From: Mucilaginibacter glaciei | Lineage (GTDB): Bacteria > Bacteroidota > Bacteroidia > Sphingobacteriales > Sphingobacteriaceae | NCBI RefSeq assembly: GCF_014773245.1 | Contig: NZ_JACWMX010000008.1 | Location: 62,001-126,000 of the forward strand | DNA: 64,000 bases | Direction of reading: 5' to 3' | Notes under the pieces: model-generated | The model's input: only the letters and a program-made list of their open reading frames with translations | What the model was told of the DNA's origin: nothing | The model's database searches: none | Shown: piece by piece, positions 6,591-14,183 of the stretch | Position numbering within the stretch: position 1 is the first letter of the stretch | Layout: every line of letters begins with the position of its first letter | Position numbers and translations under genes: made by a program

Positions 6591-9560
6591 TTATCTCAGG
6601 TCTTTTTTTCCAAAGTCGATGATAACGGGTGTAGCCACGCAGATTGACGAGTACGTACCGAAGATAACGCCGATCAATAATGCGAATGAGAACCCACGGA
6701 TCACATCACCACCGAATGCGAACAAGATCACCAAAATCATAATAACCGTTAAAGCAGTAATAATGGTACGGCTTAAAGTATTATTGATGGCATGGTTAAT
6801 AACCTCTTTAGGGTCGTCAGTTTTGGAATGGTGCAGTTCCAGGAATTCACGGATCCGGTCAAATACAACTACGGTATCATTGATGGAGTAACCGATAACG
6901 GTAAGCAACGCAGCGATAAAGGCCTGGTCGATATCTAACGAAAACGGAAGTATATCCTTAAACAGTGAGAAGAACGATAATACTAACAGCGAATCATGCG
7001 CGGTAGCGATCATTGCGCCCAGGCTGAACTGCCATTTGCGGAAACGGATCAGTATGTAAGCCGAAATCACTAAAATAGCGATGATAATGGTCCACTTTGC
7101 AGAGGCTTTAACCTCGTTTGCAATGGTAGCCTCTACCTTTTGATGACTCAAGATCTGGCTCGCATTAATTTTAGTAGCTGGTGTTGATGATAACGCCTGC
7201 AACAATGCTGCCTGTACCTTATCGTCAGCATCGGCTTTGTTATCGTCTATTAAATAGTTGGTGTTAATACTGATCTTATCCGCGCCAAAAGTTTTCACTT
7301 CAGTACCGCGGCCTAAAGTAGCATCAACAGCATTGTGCACCTGCTCTGTAGTAACCTTGCCGTTAAACTTAATGATGTAAGTGTGGCCGCCACCAAAGTC
7401 AACACCGTAGTTAAAACCGCGTGTTACCATTGATATTAAACCGGCGATGATGAAAACACCAGAGAAGGCATAGAATTTAAAACGGTTTTTAACAAAGCCG
7501 TAGTTTGCGTTCTTGAAAGTATGTGAACTCCATGGACGTGAGAATTTGATATCCCAGCCTTTTTCTAACATAAATTCAAAGATCAACCTCGAGATCAGTA
7601 ATGAACAGAACAAAGTAGTAACGATACCGATCATTAGCGTGGTTGCGAAACCCTGGATTGGGCCCGATCCGAACAAGAACAAGATAACACCTGTTAAAAA
7701 AGTACTGATGTTGGCATCTAAGATAGATGGTAGGGCATGTTTAAAACCATCGGCAATGGCAATCCGGATTGATTTGCCTAAAGCCAGCTCTTCACGCACG
7801 CGCTCATAAACCAATACGTTCGCATCGACCGCTACACCTAATATCAGGATGATACCTGCTATACCCGGTAAGGTTAATACGGCACGTAAGCTGATGAGGA
7901 TACCCATCAAAAAGAATACGTTTACTAATACCGCAACAACGGCTACGGTGCCTGCACGGTTGTAGTAAGCGATCATAAAGATCAAAATCACTACTAAACC
8001 TAATACACATGACAGTAAACCTGCGCTGATTGCTTCCTGGCCTAATGACGGGCCAACAACATCCTCGCCAATGATACGGGCGGGAGCTGGTAAGCGGCCT
8101 GCTTTTAACACGTTGGCTAAATCCTTAGTATCCTCTAAAGTGAAGTTACCGCCAGATATGGAAGATACACCACCAGAAATTTCGTTCTGTACGTTTGGTG
8201 CCGAGTAAACGTTATCATCTAACACAATAGCAATTGCTCTTTTTTGTGCACCTGCAGAAGCTTCGGCAGTAACGGTTTTCCATTTCTGCGCGCCTTGCGA
8301 GTTCATGTACATGGTAACTTCGTAACCGCCCTTTGTCTGGTCGATATCGTTACGGGCATCATTGATCACATCACCTGTCAATACCGGTCCGTTTTCTGCA
8401 CCCGATAATTTGATGGCGTATAATTCAAAAACCTTAGTTTTTTCGATCGGCTTAACGCCCCAAAGTAATTTAAGGTTTTGTGGCAATACTGCTTTAACAT
8501 CAGCGCTGCGCAAATAAGCGTTAACCTTGGCGGTATCCTTTACAGCCGAGTAACCTACAATAGGGCCCGGGTTTAATTGCTGCTGACCGTTTGCATCTTG
8601 ATAAGTAACTAAAGACATTACCGAGAATAGCGGGTTTTGCGAAGCCAACTGGCTTTTGTTTAAGCCAGATGAATCTTTACCGGTAGTGGTTTTTAATTTG
8701 GCAAGTAATGAATTAGCAGAATCTTTTACCGAGGTAGCAGTTTTACCTGCGGTTACAGCAGCCCTAGTGGTATCTTTAGGCGCAGCAGCTTTGTTTTTAG
8801 CGGCTAAAATGCCGTTAACATTTACAAAAAGCTGGTAAACCTCGCTGTTATCATAAGTTTGATAGAACTCTAACTTAGCGGATCCGGATAATAACTTGCG
8901 TACACGCTCCGGCTCTTTAACACCCGGTAACTCAATTAAAATACGGTTGGTGCTTTTTTGCAGTTGGATGTTTGGCTGCGTTACGCCAAACTGATCGATA
9001 CGGGTATGCAATACCGTGTATGATTGTTGAACGGCAACATCTGCCTGATCCTTCAGGTATTTTTCAACATCACTGTTTGATGAGTTGAACTTTAGTTTTT
9101 CCTGGTTATTGCTGTTAGCAAATATCGATGCCAGTTTAGCGTTAGGTGCCAGTTTTTCATACTCATCAACAAAAAGGGTAATGTAATCCTTTTGCTCGGT
9201 AACGCTTCTCTTTTGCGCGTTGGCCAATGCCTGGTTGAAAACAACATCAGGGTTGTTATTGGCTAACGACTGTACCAACTCACGTAACGAAATTTGCATC
9301 GTAACGTTCATACCGCCTTTTAAGTCTAACCCAAGGGCGAGCTCTCTTTCTAAACAATACTGGTAGGTATGGTTAAAAAGCGGATATACCGGTTGAGTTG
9401 ACATCGAATCCAAATAAGCCTTTTCCTTATCGGTATTGCCCTTTGAATACACTTTGGCATCATTCTCAACCTTATGGGCCACCCATGTAAAAGAAAGCTG
9501 GTATAAGCATACTACAGCCAGCAGAATGGCGAAAAATTTAATAACCCCTTTTCCTTGCAT
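6591..9560 (-). CDS. secDF: Protein translocase subunit SecDF (fused SecD-SecF)
   Basis: SecDF uses proton flow to help pull proteins across the inner membrane after SecYEG/SecA. At 989 aa this is the fused form typical of Bacteroidota. In order it has an N-terminal TM helix, the D1 motif region ALGLDLKGGMNVTMQI, a large periplasmic domain with a Lys/Ala/Thr-rich insertion around residues 250-300, the SecD TM block with AGIAGIILILGVAVDANVLV, then a second half starting with a TM helix and YGVDFGGGHTY and ending with the SecF TM block containing GYSINDTVVVFDRIRE. A TAGATTTG -7-like box lies about 55 nt upstream. It is monocistronic with its own terminator. Confidence 0.95.
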   Translation of the reverse strand: MQGKGVIKFFAILLAVVCLYQLSFTWVAHKVENDAKVYSKGNTDKEKAYLDSMSTQPVYPLFNHTYQYCLERELALGLDLKGGMNVTMQISLRELVQSLANNNPDVVFNQALANAQKRSVTEQKDYITLFVDEYEKLAPNAKLASIFANSNNQEKLKFNSSNSDVEKYLKDQADVAVQQSYTVLHTRIDQFGVTQPNIQLQKSTNRILIELPGVKEPERVRKLLSGSAKLEFYQTYDNSEVYQLFVNVNGILAAKNKAAAPKDTTRAAVTAGKTATSVKDSANSLLAKLKTTTGKDSSGLNKSQLASQNPLFSVMSLVTYQDANGQQQLNPGPIVGYSAVKDTAKVNAYLRSADVKAVLPQNLKLLWGVKPIEKTKVFELYAIKLSGAENGPVLTGDVINDARNDIDQTKGGYEVTMYMNSQGAQKWKTVTAEASAGAQKRAIAIVLDDNVYSAPNVQNEISGGVSSISGGNFTLEDTKDLANVLKAGRLPAPARIIGEDVVGPSLGQEAISAGLLSCVLGLVVILIFMIAYYNRAGTVAVVAVLVNVFFLMGILISLRAVLTLPGIAGIILILGVAVDANVLVYERVREELALGKSIRIAIADGFKHALPSILDANISTFLTGVILFLFGSGPIQGFATTLMIGIVTTLFCSLLISRLIFEFMLEKGWDIKFSRPWSSHTFKNANYGFVKNRFKFYAFSGVFIIAGLISMVTRGFNYGVDFGGGHTYIIKFNGKVTTEQVHNAVDATLGRGTEVKTFGADKISINTNYLIDDNKADADDKVQAALLQALSSTPATKINASQILSHQKVEATIANEVKASAKWTIIIAILVISAYILIRFRKWQFSLGAMIATAHDSLLVLSFFSLFKDILPFSLDIDQAFIAALLTVIGYSINDTVVVFDRIREFLELHHSKTDDPKEVINHAINNTLSRTIITALTVIMILVILFAFGGDVIRGFSFALLIGVIFGTYSSICVATPVIIDFGKKDLR

Positions 9561-9612
9561 CGCGAATTAAAATATGTAATTAATTAGTTTATAAGCTTTT
9601 TAAATAAGACGG

Positions 9613-9620
9613 CAAATCTA
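9613..9620 (-). promoter_or_regulatory. Candidate -7 box (TAGATTTG) for secDF
   Basis: The minus strand reads TAGATTTG, a match to the Bacteroidota TAnnTTTG -7 consensus, in an AT-rich leader. No TTG -33 element at normal spacing was found. Confidence 0.3.
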
Positions 9621-9674
9621 ATAAAATTTCAGTAGCATGAAATTTTTAATTGAAACAAAATAAATAGGGTTTTG

Positions 9675-10157
9675 TTAAGCGCGGTTTAGTGTGATAAACG
9701 AATAAGGGAGCGGGTTTTTCTCGTCCGGCTCAAAATCTTCGCGGCTTACTTCCGTCCATTGCAGATAGTCAATCTCCGGAAAAAAGGTATCGGCATCAAA
9801 ATCTTTATGGATGATGGTTAGGTAGATTCTGTCGGTTTTAGCCATAGCTTGCCGGTAGATCTCGGCCCCGCCGACAATAAATACTTCTTCGTCATGCGCG
9901 CATAGCGATAAGCCCTCGTCAATAGATTTTACCACCTCGCATCCGGGGATTTGGATCTCCTGCCGGGTAACCACAATATTGCGGCGGTTAGGCAACGGTT
10001 TACCAACTGACTCATAGGTTTTGCGGCCCATGATGATGGTGCCGCCCGATGTTACCTGTTTAAAATGTTTAAGGTCGTTAGGCATGTGCCAAAGCAACTG
10101 GTTGTTTTTACCAATGGCGTGGTTTTGGGCAATGGCTACTATTATGGATATGGTCAT
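9675..10157 (-). CDS. folA: Dihydrofolate reductase
   Basis: FolA reduces dihydrofolate to tetrahydrofolate with NADPH, restoring the cofactor consumed by ThyA. The 160-aa product has the canonical elements: N-terminal SIIVAIAQNHAIGKNNQLLW with the Met20-type loop, MPNDLKHFK, TIIMGRKTYES, the FIVGGAEIY NADPH-binding strand, and DADTFFPEI near the C-terminus. It is the third member of a run of minus-strand genes thyA, antitoxin, toxin, folA, beginning 8 nt after the toxin stop codon. Thus its expression probably depends on transcription through the toxin-antitoxin pair. Confidence 0.95.
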   Translation of the reverse strand: MTISIIVAIAQNHAIGKNNQLLWHMPNDLKHFKQVTSGGTIIMGRKTYESVGKPLPNRRNIVVTRQEIQIPGCEVVKSIDEGLSLCAHDEEVFIVGGAEIYRQAMAKTDRIYLTIIHKDFDADTFFPEIDYLQWTEVSREDFEPDEKNPLPYSFITLNRA

Positions 10158-10165
10158 TACTGGAT

Positions 10166-10552
10166 TTATAGATTGCCGTTTTTTTTAGATTTAGCCTCGA
10201 TCCAATTTTTGATCTCATCGAATCTAAATACCCCAGTGCTAGCGTTAATTACCAACTCATATTTTTCATCTTCGCTGGCCGCTAAAACCAAGCCCCCATG
10301 GCGTAGTACAACCTCCATAAGTGCATAAGCAATTCTTTTATTGCCATCCATGAAAGGATGATTAATAATTAAACTTTCAAATACGGCGGTAGCTTTTTCT
10401 GCAATGGTAGAATAGAGATCTATGCCATCGAAGGTGGCAAAAGGACGGTTTAAGGCAGATTCTAACAAACTATTGTCGCGTACCCCTTTACTACCTCCAA
10501 ATTCATCAATTAACCTGCTGTGGATACGAACAACAGATTGCAAACCTATCAT
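10166..10552 (-). CDS. Doc-family (Fic fold) toxin of a type II toxin-antitoxin pair
   Basis: The 128-aa product carries the Fic/Doc active-site motif H-P-F-M-D-G-N-K-R (residues 65-73) in a small all-helical protein of Doc size. Doc of phage P1 phosphorylates EF-Tu and blocks translation; that activity is inferred here from the family. The N-terminal segment with LIDEFGGSKGVRDNSLLESAL is the usual start of chromosomal Doc-like proteins. The start codon overlaps the antitoxin stop by 4 nt (ATGA), and folA begins 8 nt after its stop. Its position between thyA and folA is unusual for a toxin gene. Confidence 0.85.
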   Translation of the reverse strand: MIGLQSVVRIHSRLIDEFGGSKGVRDNSLLESALNRPFATFDGIDLYSTIAEKATAVFESLIINHPFMDGNKRIAYALMEVVLRHGGLVLAASEDEKYELVINASTGVFRFDEIKNWIEAKSKKNGNL

Positions 10553-10740
10553 TGTGCTAATCTTTGAAGTAGACCCCGGTTTTCTGAGATAATAGCATCC
10601 ATGTATTTATCTAATGTTTTATCATCGATGCTATTCTTGCCCTGTTTTTTATTGATCAGATCCCACACTTCTTTCAGATCGCTTTCCGGCATTTGGTTAA
10701 TAGCCTTTTGTATTTCTTCTTTTAATTCAGCAGTGCTCAT
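10549..10740 (-). CDS. Probable antitoxin partner of the Doc-like toxin
   Basis: The 63-aa, strongly charged and probably helical product begins MSTAELKEEIQKAI and has a Lys/Asp-rich C-terminal half, typical of small antitoxins whose C-terminal tail wraps the toxin. I do not see a clear Phd/YefM DNA-binding fold; it looks more like the short addiction-module proteins of the RelB/HEPN-associated helical type. The assignment rests on its size and its 4-nt ATGA overlap with the toxin gene. ATG 10740 is chosen, since a longer frame to 10827 would overlap the end of thyA and has no plausible start context. Confidence 0.65.
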   Translation of the reverse strand: MSTAELKEEIQKAINQMPESDLKEVWDLINKKQGKNSIDDKTLDKYMDAIISENRGLLQRLAQ

Positions 10741-10762
10741 AATTTCAAATTTACAAAATTTA

Positions 10763-11584
10763 TTAAACCGCAACAACTCCCTTAATGTGTGGATGCGGCT
10801 CGTAATTCTCCAGCGTAAAATCTTCAAACTTAAAACTGAAGATGTCTTTCACCGCAGGATTGATCTTCATCGTCGGTAGTGGCTTCGGCTCGCGGCTTAA
10901 CTGTAGTTTGGTTTGCTCGATATGGTTGTTGTACAAATGTGCATCGCCAAAGGTGTGAATGAAGTCGCCGTAATCCAGGTCGCACACCTGCGCCATCATC
11001 ATGGTAAGTAAAGCGTATGATGCAATGTTGAATGGTACGCCCAAAAATATATCGGCACTGCGCTGGTAAAGTTGGCAGGACAGCTTGCCCCGTATTTCGC
11101 CTTTTGCGGTATCTGCCGGCTGCACATAAAACTGGAACAGGCTATGGCAGGGGGGGAGCGCCATCTGGTTAACATCGGCTACGTTCCAGGCCGATACCAT
11201 GATGCGGCGCGAATCCGGATTGTTCTTGAGTTGGTTTACCACTTGGGTGATCTGGTCGATGTGCCCGCCATCGGGCATTGGCCATGACCGCCATTGGTAG
11301 CCGTACACCGGGCCCAGGTTGCCGTTCTCGTCGGCCCAGTCGTCCCAAATGCGTACGCCATTATCTTTTAAATATTGGATATTAGTATCGCCGCTCAAAA
11401 ACCAGATCAACTCGTGGATGATAGATTTTAAGTGCAGCTTTTTGGTGGTCACCATCGGGAACCCATCCTGCAGGTTAAAACGCATTTGGTAGCCAAACAC
11501 GCTGATGGTACCGGTGCCGGTACGGTCATGCTTTTGCGCGCCGTTGTCAAGCACGTGCTGCATCAGGTCGAGGTATTGTTTCAT
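10763..11584 (-). CDS. thyA: Thymidylate synthase
   Basis: ThyA methylates dUMP to dTMP using methylene-tetrahydrofolate. The 273-aa product has the N-terminal RTGTGT phosphate loop, the VTTKKLHLKSIIHELIWFL stretch, YGYQWRSWP, the catalytic cysteine in ALPPCH (C146), the QRSADIFLGVPFNIASYALL segment with the Arg/Ser/Asp dUMP contacts, and the C-terminal PHPHIKGVVAV tail that closes the active site. It is the first gene of the run leading to folA, 22 nt upstream of the antitoxin gene. Immediately 5' of it lies the left arm of the repeat that flanks the S23 gene. Confidence 0.96.
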   Translation of the reverse strand: MKQYLDLMQHVLDNGAQKHDRTGTGTISVFGYQMRFNLQDGFPMVTTKKLHLKSIIHELIWFLSGDTNIQYLKDNGVRIWDDWADENGNLGPVYGYQWRSWPMPDGGHIDQITQVVNQLKNNPDSRRIMVSAWNVADVNQMALPPCHSLFQFYVQPADTAKGEIRGKLSCQLYQRSADIFLGVPFNIASYALLTMMMAQVCDLDYGDFIHTFGDAHLYNNHIEQTKLQLSREPKPLPTMKINPAVKDIFSFKFEDFTLENYEPHPHIKGVVAV

Positions 11585-11591
11585 GTGAGTT

Positions 11592-11635
11592 ATTAAAAGT
11601 TTTAAAAGTTAGAGAGGTTATAAAAGTTAGAAAGC
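11592..11635. repeat. Left arm of 9-nt-periodic inverted repeat (thyA side)
   Basis: The plus strand shows successive 9-nt units ending in GTT: TTAAAAGTT, AGAGAGGTT, ATAAAAGTT. It begins 8 nt from the thyA start codon and lies 43 nt beyond the stop of the S23 gene. It is the counterpart, in inverted orientation, of the arm at 12044-12096. Confidence 0.6.
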
Positions 11636-11677
11636 ACTAATCATGACTTTTCTTAATTAACCTGTTGTTTGAGTCAA

Positions 11678-12031
11678 TCATGTTTTTAAATAAGCTATGT
11701 AACCATTAAGCAGCCTAAAACAATTCTCGTAACTTAACCTAAATTCATTCAATTTATCCTGGGTGATTATATTTTCGTCGTGGGCGCAAATCAAATGATC
11801 CAGCGTTTCATTTAAAGAGCCACGCGCATTTCTGCAAAACTTTATATTGTCACCGTAATGATATCTGCCATGTCCCTCAGCAATGTTCGCCGTAACTGAT
11901 CTTGAGCATCTTTTAAGTTGGTCAACCAATCGAAATTTTTCATCAGAAGGGAATTGTTTTAAGAGGTCGTTAATGCTTATTCGATAATCCCGGCACTGTT
12001 TCCAAACTTCAAGATCTTCAAAACTTTTCAT
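11678..12031 (-). CDS. Four-helix-bundle S23 / 23S rRNA intervening-sequence-like protein
   Basis: The 117-aa product shows the hallmark pattern of this family: an N-terminal FEDLEVWKQ, then FPSDEKFRLVDQLKR, then SVTANIAEG, and RGSLNETLDHL, spread over four predicted amphipathic helices. Relatives are encoded inside 23S rRNA intervening sequences of spirochaetes and as stand-alone genes in many Bacteroidota; the Avd protein of diversity-generating retroelements has the same fold and binds nucleic acid. No reverse transcriptase is nearby. ATG 12031 gives the family start (MKSFEDLEVW); the longer frame to 12103 would be encoded by the repeat arm. The gene is enclosed by inverted 9-nt-periodic arms. 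Confidence 0.88.
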   Translation of the reverse strand: MKSFEDLEVWKQCRDYRISINDLLKQFPSDEKFRLVDQLKRCSRSVTANIAEGHGRYHYGDNIKFCRNARGSLNETLDHLICAHDENIITQDKLNEFRLSYENCFRLLNGYIAYLKT

Positions 12032-12043
12032 CTGCCGGTTAAC

Positions 12044-12096
12044 GCTTTTAACTTTTCCAACCCTTACAACTCCTCTAACCCTTACAACTACTTCCA
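12044..12096. repeat. Right arm of 9-nt-periodic inverted repeat (ispE side)
   Basis: Its reverse complement reads GTAAGGGTT, AGAGGAGTT, GTAAGGGTT, GGAAAAGTT in successive 9-nt units, matching the left arm at 11592-11635 in inverse orientation. It ends 12 nt upstream of the S23 start codon, so it forms that gene's purine-rich leader. Confidence 0.6.
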
Positions 12097-12115
12097 AACA
12101 CAAAGAAAAATAATC

Positions 12116-12123
12116 TAATTTTG
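12116..12123 (+). promoter_or_regulatory. Candidate -7 box (TAATTTTG) for ispE
   Basis: TAATTTTG matches TAnnTTTG 48 nt upstream of the ispE ATG. No TTG -33 element at 17-23 nt is present; the pyrimidine arm occupies that place. Confidence 0.3.
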
Positions 12124-12171
12124 GTATCCTACTGATGTGTATAAATACATACGGTGTTAATCAAAATCAAA

Positions 12172-12978
12172 ATGATCGTATTCCCTAACGCTAAAATAAA
12201 TATCGGACTAAATATCACTGCGCGCCGCCCGGATGGTTACCATGATTTGGAGACTGTTTTTTACCCGCTAAAAATTAATGACGTGCTGGAAGTGATAGAA
12301 GCGAACGAGCTGAGTTTTGAATCGACCGGCCTCGAGATCCCGGGCGACATGGACGACAACCTTTGCGTGGAAGGATACCACCTGCTGAAAAAGGATTTCC
12401 CCAAATTACCGCCGGTAAAAATTCACCTGCACAAAAATATCCCGATAGGTGCGGGGTTGGGGGGAGGCTCATCCGACGCGGCATTTTTTATCAAATTGAT
12501 GAACGATAAATTTAGCCTTGAGTTATCGTCAGATGCAATGATGGAATATGCTCGCAAACTGGGTGCCGACTGCGCGTTCTTTATTGAGAACAAACCGGTG
12601 TTCGCATTTGAGAAGGGGGATGAGTTTGAAGAAGTGAAATTAGACCTCTCCGGCTATCATATTGCTTTGGTAATGCCTGATGAGCACGTATCGACCGCAG
12701 AGGCGTACAGAGGAGTAAAACCAGCCCCGGTTTCTGAAACTTTATACGACCTCATAAAAACGCCCATAGCTAATTGGAAACGCACTATTAAGAATGACTT
12801 TGAGGGCCATATCTTCCGTGACAGACCTGCTATACGTGGCGTAAAAGCAGAACTATATGAACATGGTGCGCTGTATGCCAGTATGAGCGGGTCTGGCGCA
12901 TCGGTTTTTGGCATTTTTGAGGCCGAGCCGGATCTGAAGAACATGGAAGAAAACTACCAGGTTTTTTATAACGTCTAA
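12172..12978 (+). CDS. ispE: 4-(cytidine 5'-diphospho)-2-C-methyl-D-erythritol kinase
   Basis: IspE phosphorylates CDP-methylerythritol in the non-mevalonate (MEP) isoprenoid pathway; the preceding enzyme, IspD, is encoded at 55.3-56.0 kb. The 268-aa GHMP-kinase-fold protein has the N-terminal PNAKINIGLNI with RRPDGYHDL, the ATP-binding PIGAGLGGGSSDAA loop, and the C-terminal MSGSGASVFGIF glycine-rich motif. ATG 12172 is used because MIVFPNAKINIGL is the usual start, while a GTG at 12154 would add six residues. The next plus-strand gene is far away, so it is monocistronic. Confidence 0.95.
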   Translation: MIVFPNAKINIGLNITARRPDGYHDLETVFYPLKINDVLEVIEANELSFESTGLEIPGDMDDNLCVEGYHLLKKDFPKLPPVKIHLHKNIPIGAGLGGGSSDAAFFIKLMNDKFSLELSSDAMMEYARKLGADCAFFIENKPVFAFEKGDEFEEVKLDLSGYHIALVMPDEHVSTAEAYRGVKPAPVSETLYDLIKTPIANWKRTIKNDFEGHIFRDRPAIRGVKAELYEHGALYASMSGSGASVFGIFEAEPDLKNMEENYQVFYNV

Positions 12979-13004
12979 AACAACAGACCTCTTTCACTAA
13001 TTTT

Positions 13005-13055
13005 CACTACTCACTACTCACTACTCACTACTCACTACTCACTACTCACTACTCA
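13005..13055. repeat. Perfect 8-bp tandem repeat (TCACTACT)n
   Basis: About six uninterrupted copies of the 8-mer TCACTACT fill the convergent gap between ispE and the LapA-like gene, and the last copy runs into the TGA stop of the latter at 13053-13055. Because the unit is 8 bp, copy-number change would shift phase but only after the stop codon. Confidence 0.85.
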
Positions 13056-13331
13056 GCTGATGTAATCCCGGTCTTCGTCACTTAGTGTTTTGGGATCTTC
13101 CTTCCCGTAGATGTCTTCATGATGTTTGGCGATATCGTATTTCTTGTTTTTTGGCCTGCCTACCAGCACACCCAGTACAAATGCAGACACGGCGATAGCT
13201 GTCATTACCGGCACTTTTGATAAATAGGTGGTGGTAAATAAAATGGTGAATTTCACCTCGTCGGTGTTTTGCATGATCACAATTGTGAGTAGCACAACGA
13301 TCACCAGGGCAACGATATTTTTAAAGCTCAT
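13053..13331 (-). CDS. LapA (DUF1049)-like small membrane protein
   Basis: The 92-aa product has two hydrophobic helices (about residues 5-22 and 41-59) joined by a short segment with QNTDEVKFTILF, the hallmark of the LapA/DUF1049 family, followed by GRPKN and a charged cytoplasmic tail rich in Lys and Asp. In Proteobacteria LapA and LapB regulate LPS synthesis via LpxC turnover; no LapB-like TPR gene is nearby, so the role here is inferred only weakly. It is a single-gene unit whose stop overlaps a tandem 8-mer array. Confidence 0.8.
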   Translation of the reverse strand: MSFKNIVALVIVVLLTIVIMQNTDEVKFTILFTTTYLSKVPVMTAIAVSAFVLGVLVGRPKNKKYDIAKHHEDIYGKEDPKTLSDEDRDYIS

Positions 13332-14183
13332 GAATTTCTTGTGGTTACAGTTTTTACAAGATGCGGATTTTTAATCTCTTTTAAAAATCAGGTTTGCCTC
13401 AACGCCGGCAGATGACAATAATTACGATTTCAAAAATAGGTGGGAGGCTGGGATTAGTCTGTCAAAACCTCCACATAGTTTTTCAAGGGGGTATTTGATT
13501 TTAAACTTCAGCGCGATCAAAGTCCATCCAGGTCGAAGGTGTATTTCCTTATTGCATTCTGGCACGGTTATAGTATTTTGTAATTAGTCAATGATTGAAT
13601 TTTAAGCGATGATTTTCCGTTAAGAAGTTGAATCTGTATACGATTTCTCCTCTTCCCCTGATTTTTATAAATTCTCATATTTTAGTTTCGGTACACTTTG
13701 TACATCACATATCTCTGAAATCACAGTAGGTATATCTATCTTAATTAACTCATTGTAATATACTGACTTTTAATCATCTAAGCAAAAATTTTATAAGTTC
13801 ATGAAGTCAATGCTAATATATTTAGTAATTTAATCTTTTCAAAATCGATTTTGTATAATTTATAATATTAGGTAAACTATATAAATATCTGATTTTCATA
13901 ATAATATTTTAATTATTTAAACCGTGATATTTTCTTATTTTTTTGATTTATACTGAGTTTTTTCCGTTAAGATAGAGTAACGGCCAATCGAGGTGTAAAT
14001 ACACTATCTGAATCTTGGATTTGGCACCTGCTGATACTTAAAGTAATTGTTGAGGACAAGGGCTCACCCGAAAATATAATTGCTTACAGACGCTTAAAAG
14101 ATGCTGTTTTGTGAGGCATACTTTGCCCCTACCCTGATAGAATCTTGGAGGAATAATTGAACGATCATGAAAAAACAGAATAA
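13332..14183. other. AT-rich intergenic region with no recognised gene
   Basis: This 852-bp gap is much more AT-rich than its surroundings, for example only 6 G/C in 13861-13920. A 13-bp direct repeat TTTTCCGTTAAGA occurs at 13613-13625 and 13960-13972, bracketing the most AT-rich part. No RNA gene, IS end or promoter was identified with confidence. A 47-codon open stretch at 13971-14114 looks like a coding remnant and is listed separately. Confidence 0.7.
13971..14114 (+). pseudogene. Possible coding remnant in the AT-rich gap
   Basis: A stop-to-stop frame of 47 codons ends at TGA 14112-14114. Its last 28 residues (LLILKVIVEDKGSPEN then IIAYRRLKDAVL) have a protein-like mix of hydrophobic and charged residues, but there is no start codon and no family match that I recognise. 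It may be the C-terminal scrap of a lost gene, or chance. Confidence 0.2.

Noticed and set aside
11678..12031. Diversity-generating retroelement accessory gene (avd)
   Set aside because: The fold is shared, but no reverse transcriptase, template repeat or variable target gene is nearby.
12032..12103. N-terminal extension of the S23 protein
   Set aside because: The extra Val/Arg-rich residues are translated repeat units; the family starts at MKSFEDLEVW.
13005..13055. CRISPR-like or coding phase-variable repeat
   Set aside because: The unit is only 8 bp without spacers, and it lies outside coding sequence except at one stop codon, so it cannot switch a reading frame.
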